In this document: in pieces, positions 36,958-45,265 of the stretch | How the letters are laid out: every line of letters starts with the position of its first letter | Numbering within the stretch: position 1 is the first letter of the stretch | Source: Saezia sanguinis | Lineage (GTDB): Bacteria > Pseudomonadota > Gammaproteobacteria > Burkholderiales > Burkholderiaceae_C | Length of the DNA stretch: 64,000 nucleotides | Direction: 5' to 3' | Assembly (NCBI RefSeq): GCF_003991585.1 | Contig: NZ_PQSP01000004.1 | Coordinates: 182,110-246,109 of the forward strand | Notes under the pieces: model-generated | Databases searched by the model: none | What the model saw: only the letters and a program-made list of their open reading frames with translations | What the model was told of the DNA's origin: nothing | Position numbers and translations under genes: made by a program

Positions 36958-37893
36958 ATGATTGAAATGGCATTCAAAAAAATAAGAGTAGGTTTACTGG
37001 GATTGCTGGGGCTGTTTTTATTTCCTCAAATGCTGTATGCGGCAGATAGGACACCGTTTGTGCCACATACGCTGTATTTCAGTGCGCAAAATGCGCTGTG
37101 TATTGCATCTGTTAATCAGGTACAGATTATTGAAAACTATTATGACGAAGGCCCGCTGGCTGCGGGGCTGAATATCACGCCCTATCTGGAAAATGGGGCA
37201 AATACCATTGCCGTTGATGTAGCGAGCCTGACGGCCTTAAAAGGCGATCCAGCATTTCCTGCCGACTTCGAATGCCGGATCGTGATCAAAGCGGCACTTC
37301 CTGAAGGGGATGCGGAAGTCATACAGCTCGTTGCCACGGTGGCCGAAGTGGATGGTGAACTTCAGCCAACAGGCGTCCAATCGCCGCATTATCAGGGCTC
37401 GGCCAGTGCTGGCGCCGTCCATGAGTTTGAGAAGGAAGGAACCATTCTTTATCATATTGAACGTGAGGTCACGCTCAGCGGGCTTCCCGAGTGGGCATGG
37501 ACCAAAGCCGCGGTATTTGAAGATACGCCGGAAAACATGGAAAAACTACGGCAGGCCTATGAAGAGCTCTGGCAATTGATGGATCATCAAGATATGGCAG
37601 GTATCCAGGAGAAAGCGCGCATCTCATTTGAGGAAAAAGAAGCCGCCAACCATCTGGCCCCCGGCATGTGGGCCGACTCTCTTGGGTTTGATGCCAAATT
37701 TGAGCAAAGTACCGGAGCGGTCCCTATCCGCTGGGATGATTTTGAACTGCAAACGGCGATGGGCGGGCGCCTGGTTCGGCTCGACAACAGGGGCTTTTCA
37801 CCACTGCGCCTTAAAAACCAGGAGGGCAAAGGCTTCTGGGGCTATAACCCCTGGTTTTCTTTGATTGACGGTGAACTGGTCATTTCCCGCTGA
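36958..37893 (+). CDS. Secreted hypothetical protein
   Basis: 311 residues from ATG 36958 (ATG 36967 possible). Signal peptide with a hydrophobic core VGLLGLLGLFLFPQM, cleavage after YAA. The first half (about 30-150) looks like a beta-sandwich, with N-x-I-A-V-D-V and R-I-V-I-K strands. A helical segment rich in E/Q follows (EDTPENMEKLRQAYEELWQ), then a C-terminal beta region ending in FSLIDGELVISR. No family recognised. Divergent from efeU and close to its Fur box. Confidence 0.7.
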   Translation: MIEMAFKKIRVGLLGLLGLFLFPQMLYAADRTPFVPHTLYFSAQNALCIASVNQVQIIENYYDEGPLAAGLNITPYLENGANTIAVDVASLTALKGDPAFPADFECRIVIKAALPEGDAEVIQLVATVAEVDGELQPTGVQSPHYQGSASAGAVHEFEKEGTILYHIEREVTLSGLPEWAWTKAAVFEDTPENMEKLRQAYEELWQLMDHQDMAGIQEKARISFEEKEAANHLAPGMWADSLGFDAKFEQSTGAVPIRWDDFELQTAMGGRLVRLDNRGFSPLRLKNQEGKGFWGYNPWFSLIDGELVISR

Positions 37894-37932
37894 CCGCAGC
37901 ACTTGCTGCGGTACCTGGCTGCGGCTTTTCTA

Positions 37933-38694
37933 TCAGGCAAATCCACCATTGGCACGCAGCACCTGGGCGTTGACCCAGCCGCTGTCCGGCCCGAGCAGGA
38001 ATGACACGACACGGGCGATGTCTTCCGGTTGCCCCAGCCGCTCCAGCGGTGCTGCTTTGGCGAGTTGTTCAACCTGTTCGGCGGTTTTGCCGTTGAGAAA
38101 AAGTTCGGTGGATACTGGTCCGGGTGCCACGGCATTGACGGTGATATTGCGTCCGCGCAGTTCATGGGCAAGTACCCGCACCAGTCCTTCCACGCCGGCT
38201 TTGGATGCAATATACGCGCCGTAGCCGGGTGAGGGCTTGGCAATGACGCTGGTTGAAACGGCAACAATGCGCCCGCCTTCGCCCAGGTATTTGGCGGCCT
38301 GGGCCAGTACCAGAAAAGCGCCGCGCAGGTTGGTGTTGATGGTCTGGTCAAACAGCGCGATGTTTTCCGGTGCGATGGTTGCCATGGACATGACGCCCGC
38401 GCTGTGCACCACGGCGCCGATCACGCCAAAGGCTTCCTGCGTGGCGGCAAACAGGTGTTGCACATCGTCTGGCCGGGAGACGTCTGCCTGGATGACAACG
38501 GCATGGCCGCCCGTGTTGCGAATGATGGTAGCCACTTCCTGCGCCTGCGCTTCATTGCTCGTATAGTTGACGGCGATTTTGAAGCCGTCCATCGCCAGCC
38601 GTATCGCAATGGCACGGCCAATACCACGCGAAGAACCGGTGACAATGGCGGTTTTGACAGGCAGTGTGAGGGTGGGGCTGTGGCGGGTGTTCAT
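37933..38694 (-). CDS. SDR-family NAD(P)-dependent oxidoreductase
   Basis: 253 residues from ATG 38694 (RBS AAAGGA). Classical short-chain dehydrogenase: cofactor motif TGSSRGIGRA, the structural motif HSAG (in place of NNAG), the catalytic Ser in VSTSV, and Y-x-x-x-K in YGAYIASK. The C-terminal NGGFA resembles the usual D-G-G ending. Substrate unknown; similar to 3-oxoacyl-ACP-reductase-like enzymes. Confidence 0.9.
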   Translation of the reverse strand: MNTRHSPTLTLPVKTAIVTGSSRGIGRAIAIRLAMDGFKIAVNYTSNEAQAQEVATIIRNTGGHAVVIQADVSRPDDVQHLFAATQEAFGVIGAVVHSAGVMSMATIAPENIALFDQTINTNLRGAFLVLAQAAKYLGEGGRIVAVSTSVIAKPSPGYGAYIASKAGVEGLVRVLAHELRGRNITVNAVAPGPVSTELFLNGKTAEQVEQLAKAAPLERLGQPEDIARVVSFLLGPDSGWVNAQVLRANGGFA

Positions 38695-38896
38695 GGCGGT
38701 TTCCTTTGGCAATGAAGTAGCGAAAGAGCATGGTCGCTGATGGCACTGGTGACGCTATTGTGGCATTTTGACAGCTATTTTTATAAAAGGCCAACCCATG
38801 CTGTAAGCAGGGCTGATCGCACTGCCTGCGGGTGTTTCAGGGCGGTTGTGCGGCTGCCGGTTCAGGGGAGAAAGAGAAAGGGAAAGGCACCCAATG

Positions 38897-38923
38897 AAAA
38901 CAGGCCTCCGGGTAAGAGGCCTG
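38897..38923 (-). terminator. Intrinsic terminator for the methyltransferase gene
   Basis: CAGGCCTC/GAGGCCTG stem with a 7-base loop. On the minus strand it is followed by TTTT. It lies just after the end of the Pcm-like gene. Confidence 0.7.
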
Positions 38924-38960
38924 AATGCAGATGAAAACCGAAAATCTGTTTTGCGATGTG

Positions 38961-39656
38961 TCAGAAAGTGAACGAGGGTTTCTCGTCAAAATTGCGCAGC
39001 CGTTCAATATAGGTTTCAAACAGCGATTGCGCGTGAATGTCTTCCATGCTGACCGGTTTTTCGGTATCGGTGCTTTCTTCCTTGCGGGTGTAGAGCATGG
39101 CGGTCATGGCTGGCGCATCGCCGACAACCGCTACCAGCCTGCCGCCGGGTTTGAGCTGGTTGAAAAAGGTCTGCGGCACAAATGCGACCGAGCCGGTGAG
39201 CAGAATGATGTCGTACGGGCCTTCTTTGGGGGCGCCGCCGGAGCCATCGGTCACGCGCACTTCCACTTCGGTGATGTTGGCTTTTTGCAGGCTTTTGCGC
39301 GCCATTTGCCCCAGTTCAACTTCCAGTTCCAGCGAGAGCACGTTAGCACCCATTTGCGCCATGACGGCAGCCATATAGCCTGAGCCGGTACCGATTTGCA
39401 GTGCCCGGTCGTCGGGCTGAATCGACAGTGCCTGCAACAGGCGGCCTTCCAGCTTGGGAGAGAGCATGTGTTCGCCCTGGGTCGGGTTGGCGCGCAGGGG
39501 GATTTCCATATCGGCAAACGCCATGGCCTGATAGGCTGCCGGAACAAAAAGTTCGCGGCGCACAGCCTGTATGCACTCCAGCAGCTTGGGATCCAACACA
39601 AGCCAGGGGCGCAGTTGCTGTTCTATCATGTAGTAACGGGCTTGCTCAACGTTCAT
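38961..39656 (-). CDS. Protein-L-isoaspartate O-methyltransferase-like protein
   Basis: 231 residues from ATG 39656. SAM-binding motif I is ALQIGTGSGYMAAVMAQMG, replacing the usual EIGTGSGYQ. The motif around YDIILLTGSVAFVPQTFFNQLKPGGRLV matches Pcm post-motifs. The N-terminal NVEQARYYMIEQQLRPW is typical of the betaproteobacterial Pcm-like protein often found near tolC. Canonical Pcm repairs isoaspartyl residues; this branch may have another substrate, because the substrate-binding N-terminus differs. Confidence 0.85.
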   Translation of the reverse strand: MNVEQARYYMIEQQLRPWLVLDPKLLECIQAVRRELFVPAAYQAMAFADMEIPLRANPTQGEHMLSPKLEGRLLQALSIQPDDRALQIGTGSGYMAAVMAQMGANVLSLELEVELGQMARKSLQKANITEVEVRVTDGSGGAPKEGPYDIILLTGSVAFVPQTFFNQLKPGGRLVAVVGDAPAMTAMLYTRKEESTDTEKPVSMEDIHAQSLFETYIERLRNFDEKPSFTF

Positions 39657-39806
39657 GGGCGGTCTCCAGAAGGTCAAATCTTGTCAATAATAGGTTAATC
39701 TTATCTATTTTAGAGCTTTATCGCCATGAAGGACAGTGATGGTGTATGGCATCAGGCTGTTATTCCTGGCGGCCTTTGCAAAGCAGGCTCAGGCTAGCGG
39801 CTTCAC

Positions 39807-40334
39807 TTAAACTGCCGGCCTGTGAGGGTAAGCCTGCCTGGCCTGGCGGGAGGTCAGCAGGTAGGCGGTCCAGCCCAGCGCAATCAGGCTGCCGGCTGCC
39901 AGCATGGCCGTGGGAAACGGGCTGAGCGCCGCAACCTGCGATGCGCCAAAGTAGCGGCTGATGAAATATGTGCTTTGCCAGTGCGCAACCAGGATAGAGA
40001 CCGGCCACAGCAGCCAGAAACCGGCGATGGCAAAGCGCACCGCAGACGCGCGCTTGACGGTGACCATGCATAAAAAGGTGGCCACCGCCAGTGTGATGGA
40101 AATGATCAGATGGGTGATGACGGTTGCCAGGTAGGCGATCCAGGCCGGGTCTTTGGTGATGGGGGGCGCAATCTGGGCGAACAACTGGGTTTCAAAGCGT
40201 GCTCCCAGCGCCTGGGTCACTGGCCTAGCCAGCAGGATGATGAACATCAGCAGCAAGATGATGCCGGGAATGTTGGGAACATGGCTTTGCGGTAATGCAG
40301 CCGGTTGGCCGGACTGGGGTTCAGAAAGGGTCAT
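39807..40334 (-). CDS. Four-span membrane protein, unknown
   Basis: About 175 residues from ATG 40334 (an ATG at 40376 is also possible). Hydrophobic segments: IPGIILLLMFIILLA, VITHLIISITLAVATFLCMV, RFAIAGFWLLWPVSILVAHW and AMLAAGSLIALGWTAYLL. The arrangement and the W-x-x-Y-x-x-x-S-x-R loop resemble DUF2569-type small membrane proteins, without certainty. Confidence 0.65.
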   Translation of the reverse strand: MTLSEPQSGQPAALPQSHVPNIPGIILLLMFIILLARPVTQALGARFETQLFAQIAPPITKDPAWIAYLATVITHLIISITLAVATFLCMVTVKRASAVRFAIAGFWLLWPVSILVAHWQSTYFISRYFGASQVAALSPFPTAMLAAGSLIALGWTAYLLTSRQARQAYPHRPAV

Positions 40335-40512
40335 GGTCAGGGGGCGCGCAATGAAATGGGTTGTATAAGGGGGCATCTTGTGTCTAAAGGACACTGAGGA
40401 TGCTTTTACCTGCACCGCTTGGGCAGGCATTGGCAGCATTCTATAATGAACCGCATAACCTCATTTCCATCGACGTCAGTGCAGCGTGCAAACTGACGCC
40501 CAAACATAGCGT

Positions 40513-41997
40513 ATGACATCTCAAACCCGTTCCGACACGGTTGAATCGGCCCGGATTCCGGCAGACCAGCCCGTGGTTGCCAGTTGGGGAACCCTGTTTT
40601 CCTCCGAATACATCTGGCGCGCAGTCGCGGTAACCGGCGGGGTGGCGTTGTATGCCATCAATGTGCTGATCGTGGCGACCATCATGCCCTCCATTGTGGC
40701 TGAAATTGGGGGCGTGAATTATTATGCCTGGAGCACAACGCTGTTTGTGGTGGCGTCCATTCTGGGCTCAGCACTGACCGTTTCTGTTTTGAACCGCTGG
40801 GGTGCGCGTACCGCGTATTTGGCTGCCATGGCGGTGTTCATGCTGGGCAGTCTGGTCTGCGCGCTGGCGCCCAGCATGCTGGTGCTGCTGGCCGGGCGTA
40901 CCGTGCAGGGGCTCAGCGGCGGCGTGCTGACCGCGCTCAGTTATGCGTTGATCCGGCAGGTGTTCAAACCCTTTTTGTGGCCGCGTGCGATTGCACTGGT
41001 ATCGGCCATGTGGGGCATTGCTACTTTATGCGGCCCGGCCATTGGTGGTGTGTTTGCCGAGTACGGGTTGTGGCGCTGGTCTTTTGGCGTGCTGCTGCCG
41101 GTGGCGGTGGTGCAGGCGCTGATTGTGCTGAAACAACTGGCGCGCGGCGTGCAGCGCGAAGCAGGCAGTACGGGCCGTGAAAAAGCATCCATCCCGTGGC
41201 TGGCGCTGACACTGCTGGTGGCATCTGCGATGGTGGTTGCCGTCAGCAGTCTGGAAAAAACGCGGTTATGGATTCCGCTCTCGGGCTGTGTGGGTGGCCT
41301 GCTGCTGGGCGCACTGGCAGTCTGGGTGGACAGCCGCAGCCAGGGTACGCAGATGCTGCCGGTTGGCGGGCACAGCCTGCGCATGCCGCTGGGGGTGGTT
41401 TATGCATGTATCTGGCTGCTGCAGGCGGGCATCATGGTTGAGATTTATGTGCCGTATTTTTTACAGCAGTTGCACGGGTATGGCCCGCTGGCCGCAGGCT
41501 ATCTGGCGGCCGTCATGGCGGCGGGCTGGAGTGCGGCATCGCTGTTTTCATCGGGGCGCAGTGGACAGCGGGCCAGCCAGATGCTGCGCCTGGGCCCGGT
41601 GCTGTGTGCGGGCAGTCTGCTGGCGCTGGCAGTGTTATTGCCCTGGCGCTGGGATATTTACCCGCTGCAACTGATGTTCTTGCTGGCAGCGCTGGCGGGT
41701 ACCGGTTTTGGCATTGGCTCCACCTGGCCGCATCTGCTGACCCGGGTCATGCAACTGGCAGCGCCCGGGCAGGGCGGGCATGCCTCGGCAGCCGGAACCA
41801 CACTGCAACTGTATGGCATGGCCATTGGCTCGGCACTGGCCGGGCTGGTGGTGAACGCCACCGGTGGCGGGCAGGAAGGTGCACCGCCGACGTTGATCGG
41901 GCAGGCGGCGCTGTGGCTGATGGCCGGTTTTGTTGTGCTGCCGGCGCTGGCTGCCATACTGACCTGGCGCCTGACTCGCAAGCCCGATGGCGCATGA
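40513..41997 (+). CDS. MFS transporter, probable drug efflux
   Basis: 494 residues with about 14 hydrophobic segments, as in the DHA2 drug:H+ antiporter class. The start region contains VIVATIMPSIVAEIGG, close to the D-x-T-(I/V)-V-x-x-A-x-P-x-I motif but without the acidic residue. Then NRWGARTAYLAAMAVF follows as motif A, and LAGRTVQGLSGGVLTALSYALI as motif B (R in the TM). Substrate unknown. Confidence 0.88.
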   Translation: MTSQTRSDTVESARIPADQPVVASWGTLFSSEYIWRAVAVTGGVALYAINVLIVATIMPSIVAEIGGVNYYAWSTTLFVVASILGSALTVSVLNRWGARTAYLAAMAVFMLGSLVCALAPSMLVLLAGRTVQGLSGGVLTALSYALIRQVFKPFLWPRAIALVSAMWGIATLCGPAIGGVFAEYGLWRWSFGVLLPVAVVQALIVLKQLARGVQREAGSTGREKASIPWLALTLLVASAMVVAVSSLEKTRLWIPLSGCVGGLLLGALAVWVDSRSQGTQMLPVGGHSLRMPLGVVYACIWLLQAGIMVEIYVPYFLQQLHGYGPLAAGYLAAVMAAGWSAASLFSSGRSGQRASQMLRLGPVLCAGSLLALAVLLPWRWDIYPLQLMFLLAALAGTGFGIGSTWPHLLTRVMQLAAPGQGGHASAAGTTLQLYGMAIGSALAGLVVNATGGGQEGAPPTLIGQAALWLMAGFVVLPALAAILTWRLTRKPDGA

Positions 41998-42074
41998 TAC
42001 AAGCGCTTGGTATTAAAGCTCAGCGTTAGAGCTTGGCATCAGCGCTCGGCATTAGCGCCGGTGCTGGTGCAGCA

Positions 42075-42851
42075 TTACTTCAGAAAGAAATGGGTGATCG
42101 GGTTGCTTGGGTCCAGCAGCAGCTTGACCGCCATGATCAGGCAGACCACAATGATCAGCGGCTTGATGACTTTGGCGCCAAACCGTACAGCAAAGCGTGC
42201 GCCCAATTGGGCACCGATGAAAGCCCCCACAGCCATGGTGAGCGCAACCGGCCACACAATGGCACCCTGCACGCCAAACACCAGCAGCGCGCCGACATTG
42301 CTGGCTGCATTGCCCAGCTTGGTGTAGGCAATAGCGCGCAGAATGCCAAACCCCAGCAGCGATACGAAAGCGATCATGAAAAACGACCCGGCGCCCGGGC
42401 CGAAGATGCCGTCATAAAACCCCAGTACCGGTGCCATGGTCAGGCAGAATGTGAAGTAGGACAGTTTGGCCCTGGTGGATTCGTTGCTCAGCTTGGGTGA
42501 CAGATAGAAATAAATCGCCACAATGATCAGCAGAATGGGCACCAGCACCTGCAGGGCAGACTGCGGGATCACACTGGCCAGCACTGCCCCGATGGCGCTG
42601 CCCAGAAACGACATGCAAAAGATCGGCCAGCCGGTTTTAAATTCGATCAGGCCGCGCCGGGCGTAGGCAATGGTGGCGGAAATGGTTGCCGCCGAAGACT
42701 GGAACTTGTTGGTGGCCAATGCGGCCAGCGGGTTAACCCCTGCCATCAGCAGTGCAGGCAGTGTAATGAGGCCACCGCCGCCGGCAATGGCGTCCAGAAA
42801 ACCGGCGCCAAACGCCACAAAAAACAGGATGACAATGGTTTCGATGCCCAC
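42075..42851 (-). CDS. TauE/SafE-family membrane permease
   Basis: 258 residues from a GTG at 42851, preceded by GGGA; the open frame extends upstream to 43013, but that part is not protein-like for this family. Eight hydrophobic segments. The family motif AGFLDAIAGGGGLITLPALL opens the protein, and the second half has the related repeat FYDGIFGPGAGSFFMIAFV. Members export or import sulphur compounds or organic anions (sulfite, sulfoacetate and others). Substrate unknown. Confidence 0.9.
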   Translation of the reverse strand: MGIETIVILFFVAFGAGFLDAIAGGGGLITLPALLMAGVNPLAALATNKFQSSAATISATIAYARRGLIEFKTGWPIFCMSFLGSAIGAVLASVIPQSALQVLVPILLIIVAIYFYLSPKLSNESTRAKLSYFTFCLTMAPVLGFYDGIFGPGAGSFFMIAFVSLLGFGILRAIAYTKLGNAASNVGALLVFGVQGAIVWPVALTMAVGAFIGAQLGARFAVRFGAKVIKPLIIVVCLIMAVKLLLDPSNPITHFFLK

Positions 42852-43422
42852 GATGATGTGATTCCCAACAGATAACAGGCTTTTGAGACGAGCCGGAAAA
42901 AATCCGGGGCAGATCCAGCAGCACCAGGCGCAAGTGTACGCCAGTTTGCAACTTGTTTCATGCGGTAGCATTAAGCAAACACCGGCAAAGGGCAGCAGTG
43001 CCCCAGCATACAAACTGTGCTGTTTTTATCCGGCATGGATGCAACTGACAAGAATTGGCACTAAAATCTGACAATAATGTAATATTACAGATAGAAGAAG
43101 CGCCATACCAGATAAACACCCCCATTTGGTGTTTATCTGCAAAACACCGGGTGAATGCCGTCAGATGCCATGAGCCGCGCGGCAGAGCCATCGCCAGAGT
43201 TGATACGCTGTCACCGGGGGAAAGACTGTTGCACTGACTGCAAGTAGGCACTTGTGGCAGATGAATCTGTCAGTGTTGTTCATCCGTGGTGTTTGCATGA
43301 GCAAAATGCACTAAAGGCGCCAAAGGCAGAAAAGCCAATGGATGTGAAATTTTTGTCACCGTACCGGCACAGGTATGCATGGTGCAGTGATTGTTTTGGT
43401 AAGTCGAATGTGAAGGAAAACC
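42852..43422. other. Intergenic stretch with one inverted repeat
   Basis: About 570 bases between divergent genes. The only clear element is a hairpin at 43110-43138. Small frames here lack RBSs and recognisable composition. Confidence 0.5.
43110..43138. repeat. 11-bp inverted repeat (hairpin)
   Basis: AGATAAACACC and GGTGTTTATCT with a 7-base loop, perfectly paired. No T run follows on either strand, so a terminator is not supported; it may be an operator or an mRNA structure. Confidence 0.7.
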
Positions 43423-43980
43423 ATGCCGATTCAAGCAATAAAACCGCAAAAGGCATTTGATCTCATTGAAAAGGGCGCCCGTTTGGTGGATATCCGTTCG
43501 CCGGACGAGCACGAGCGCGAATACATTGACATCGAAGGTGTGCGCAATGTGCCGATTGAGCGTTTTGCCGGGAAAAAGCTGAAGGCCGATAAGGATACCG
43601 TGGTGATTTTCCACTGCCGCTCCGGTGCGCGTACCCGGATGAATGCCAAGCTGCTGGAAAAAAGCGTGGCACCCGGACAGGCCTATTTCATTGAAGGCGG
43701 TCTGAACGCATGGAAAAAAGCCGGTCTGCCGGTATTTACCGCACCCTCTCAATCGTTTGAAATTTCGCGTCAGGTACAGATGCTGGTCGGCGCCTTGGTT
43801 GCTGCGGGCGTCACACTGGGTTTTGTGATTTCGCCATGGTTTCATCTGGTAGCCGCATTTATCGGGGTGGAACAGCTTTTTGCCGGGCTGACCGGGGTGA
43901 ACCTGCTTGGTTACCTGATGATGCAGATGCCATGGAACAAAAAAGCACACCGGTATGCGGGGCTTGACCTGGATGAGTAG
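43423..43980 (+). CDS. Rhodanese domain fused to membrane DUF2892
   Basis: 185 residues. The rhodanese domain spans about residues 1-110 with the active-site loop HCRSGARTR (Cys65), which carries the persulphide. It is followed by two hydrophobic segments (VGALVAAGVTLGFVISPWF; AAFIGVEQLFAGLTGVNLLGYLM) typical of the DUF2892/YgaP-like tail. The organisation resembles YgaP, a membrane-bound sulphurtransferase. The gene 68 bases downstream encodes another DUF2892 protein, suggesting a common sulphur-handling operon. Confidence 0.93.
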   Translation: MPIQAIKPQKAFDLIEKGARLVDIRSPDEHEREYIDIEGVRNVPIERFAGKKLKADKDTVVIFHCRSGARTRMNAKLLEKSVAPGQAYFIEGGLNAWKKAGLPVFTAPSQSFEISRQVQMLVGALVAAGVTLGFVISPWFHLVAAFIGVEQLFAGLTGVNLLGYLMMQMPWNKKAHRYAGLDLDE

Positions 43981-44047
43981 AAAAGAGTTATATTGCCAAT
44001 CATGTCCGGTTGGCCGGATATTTTGAAAACGTGTTAAAGGGAAAACC

Positions 44048-44275
44048 ATGCTGTTCAATCTGGGACTGACAGACCGGGTAGTTCGCATTGCAGTTGGCCT
44101 TTTGCTGATTGCGCTGGCTGTTGCCGGGCAGATTGGCTGGTGGGGCTGGCTGGGCCTGCTTCCGCTGGTGATGGGCATCATCGGGTTTTGCCCGGTGTAC
44201 CTGTGGCTGGGCATCAACACATGCAAAAAGCAACCGCAGGATTCAGCCCCCGGCACAGATCAGCAGCAGCGCTGA
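44048..44275 (+). CDS. DUF2892 small membrane protein
   Basis: 75 residues. LTDRVVRIAVGLLLIALAVAG, then a second hydrophobic segment ending in IIGFCPVYLWLGINTCKK. The two cysteines in G-F-C-P-x-Y...G-I-N-T-C are the hallmark of DUF2892 and often accompany rhodaneses and thiosulphate or sulphide metabolism. Probably co-transcribed with the rhodanese gene. Confidence 0.9.
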   Translation: MLFNLGLTDRVVRIAVGLLLIALAVAGQIGWWGWLGLLPLVMGIIGFCPVYLWLGINTCKKQPQDSAPGTDQQQR

Positions 44276-44350
44276 AACCGTGTGCGTTTTGATCTCTCTC
44301 GCGTGCCGCTGCTACCCGGCACGCAGCAAATCCAAATGAATTGTTTCTGA

Positions 44351-44379
44351 TGAAAAAAAGCACCTCAAAATGAGGTGCC
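44351..44379 (-). terminator. Intrinsic terminator for the fourth MORN-type gene
   Basis: Stem GCACCTC/GAGGTGC with a loop of about 5 bases. On the minus strand a run of seven T follows, the correct position for the transcript of the gene at 44456-45184. Confidence 0.85.
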
Positions 44380-44455
44380 TGGTGGTTTTAGCATGGATAA
44401 ATGCGGTTTTTAAAAAAGCGGGGAATATCTATCCAAAACGAAAAATGGCACCGTA

Positions 44456-45184
44456 TCAGTCAAAGTTTCTCTTTTCAATGATGTTTCCATTTTTATCCCA
44501 CCAAGTCCAAAGCCCTTGTGGTTTGTCATCCTGATAATAACCTTCTTGAGATTTCTGACCATTGTCATGCCACCAGGTCCAAAGCCCTTGCTTTTTGTTA
44601 TCCTGGTAATGACCTTCACGAGCTTTCTGACCGTTTTCATGCCAGCGGGTCGAAAGTCCTTGCATTTTGTCATCTTGATAATGGTCCTTCGACATTTTCT
44701 GATCATCATGCCAGAAGGCCGAAAGTCTTTGTATTTTGCCATCTTGATAGTAGCCTTCCGAATGTTTCGCACCATCGCCATACCACCAGATGGGCCAAAG
44801 TCCTTGCCGTTTGCCGTCCTGATAGTAGCCTTCCATCATTTTCTGACCGTTTTCATGCAGCATGGTGTATAAGCCATCACGGCGTCGTTCTCCGGTCTCT
44901 GGTAATACTATCGCAGTATAAGGTTCTGTTGCCTTTTGCTCTGATGCATAAAATTCCTGCAGCAAAGCCTTGCCTTGTGTAGTTATGCCAAGAAATTTGA
45001 AGTAGCAGGTTGTTTCATTAAGGACGAAACATGGCTCTTCCGCGATCATTTCACCCACTTTCCATGGTGCGGCGGCTGTGGCCTGAGGGTCAAGGGTGTA
45101 AGAGGTGTTTTCCTGAGAGGGTTGTTGCGCATGGGCTGCAAAGACCATCACAAAACAGGATAAAAGAAGTAACAGCTTTTTCAT
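44456..45184 (-). CDS. Secreted MORN/YwqK-type repeat protein (fourth relative)
   Basis: 242 residues. Signal peptide MKKLLLLLSCFVMVFAAHA with cleavage before QQPSQ; no lipobox, unlike the three tandem relatives at 12.7-15.7 kb. The shared N-terminal module is VGEMIAEEPCFVLNETTCYF then KFLGITTQGKALLQEFY and KATEPYTAIVL. At least six repeats follow, of the form H-E-N-G-Q-K-x-x-E-G-Y/H-Y-Q-D-x-K-x-Q-G-L-W/S; they are highly alike in DNA, suggesting recent expansion. Function unknown. Confidence 0.85.
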   Translation of the reverse strand: MKKLLLLLSCFVMVFAAHAQQPSQENTSYTLDPQATAAAPWKVGEMIAEEPCFVLNETTCYFKFLGITTQGKALLQEFYASEQKATEPYTAIVLPETGERRRDGLYTMLHENGQKMMEGYYQDGKRQGLWPIWWYGDGAKHSEGYYQDGKIQRLSAFWHDDQKMSKDHYQDDKMQGLSTRWHENGQKAREGHYQDNKKQGLWTWWHDNGQKSQEGYYQDDKPQGLWTWWDKNGNIIEKRNFD

Positions 45185-45265
45185 GGTGTAAACCTACTTT
45201 GAAATGTACTATTGATTCTAATGTAGATTTTGAATTGAATTGTCACTTTAACCCTTGACGCACTG

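Noticed and set aside
43270..44256. 328-codon minus-strand frame
   Set aside because: It covers both the rhodanese and DUF2892 genes in antisense; those two have clear motifs and RBSs.
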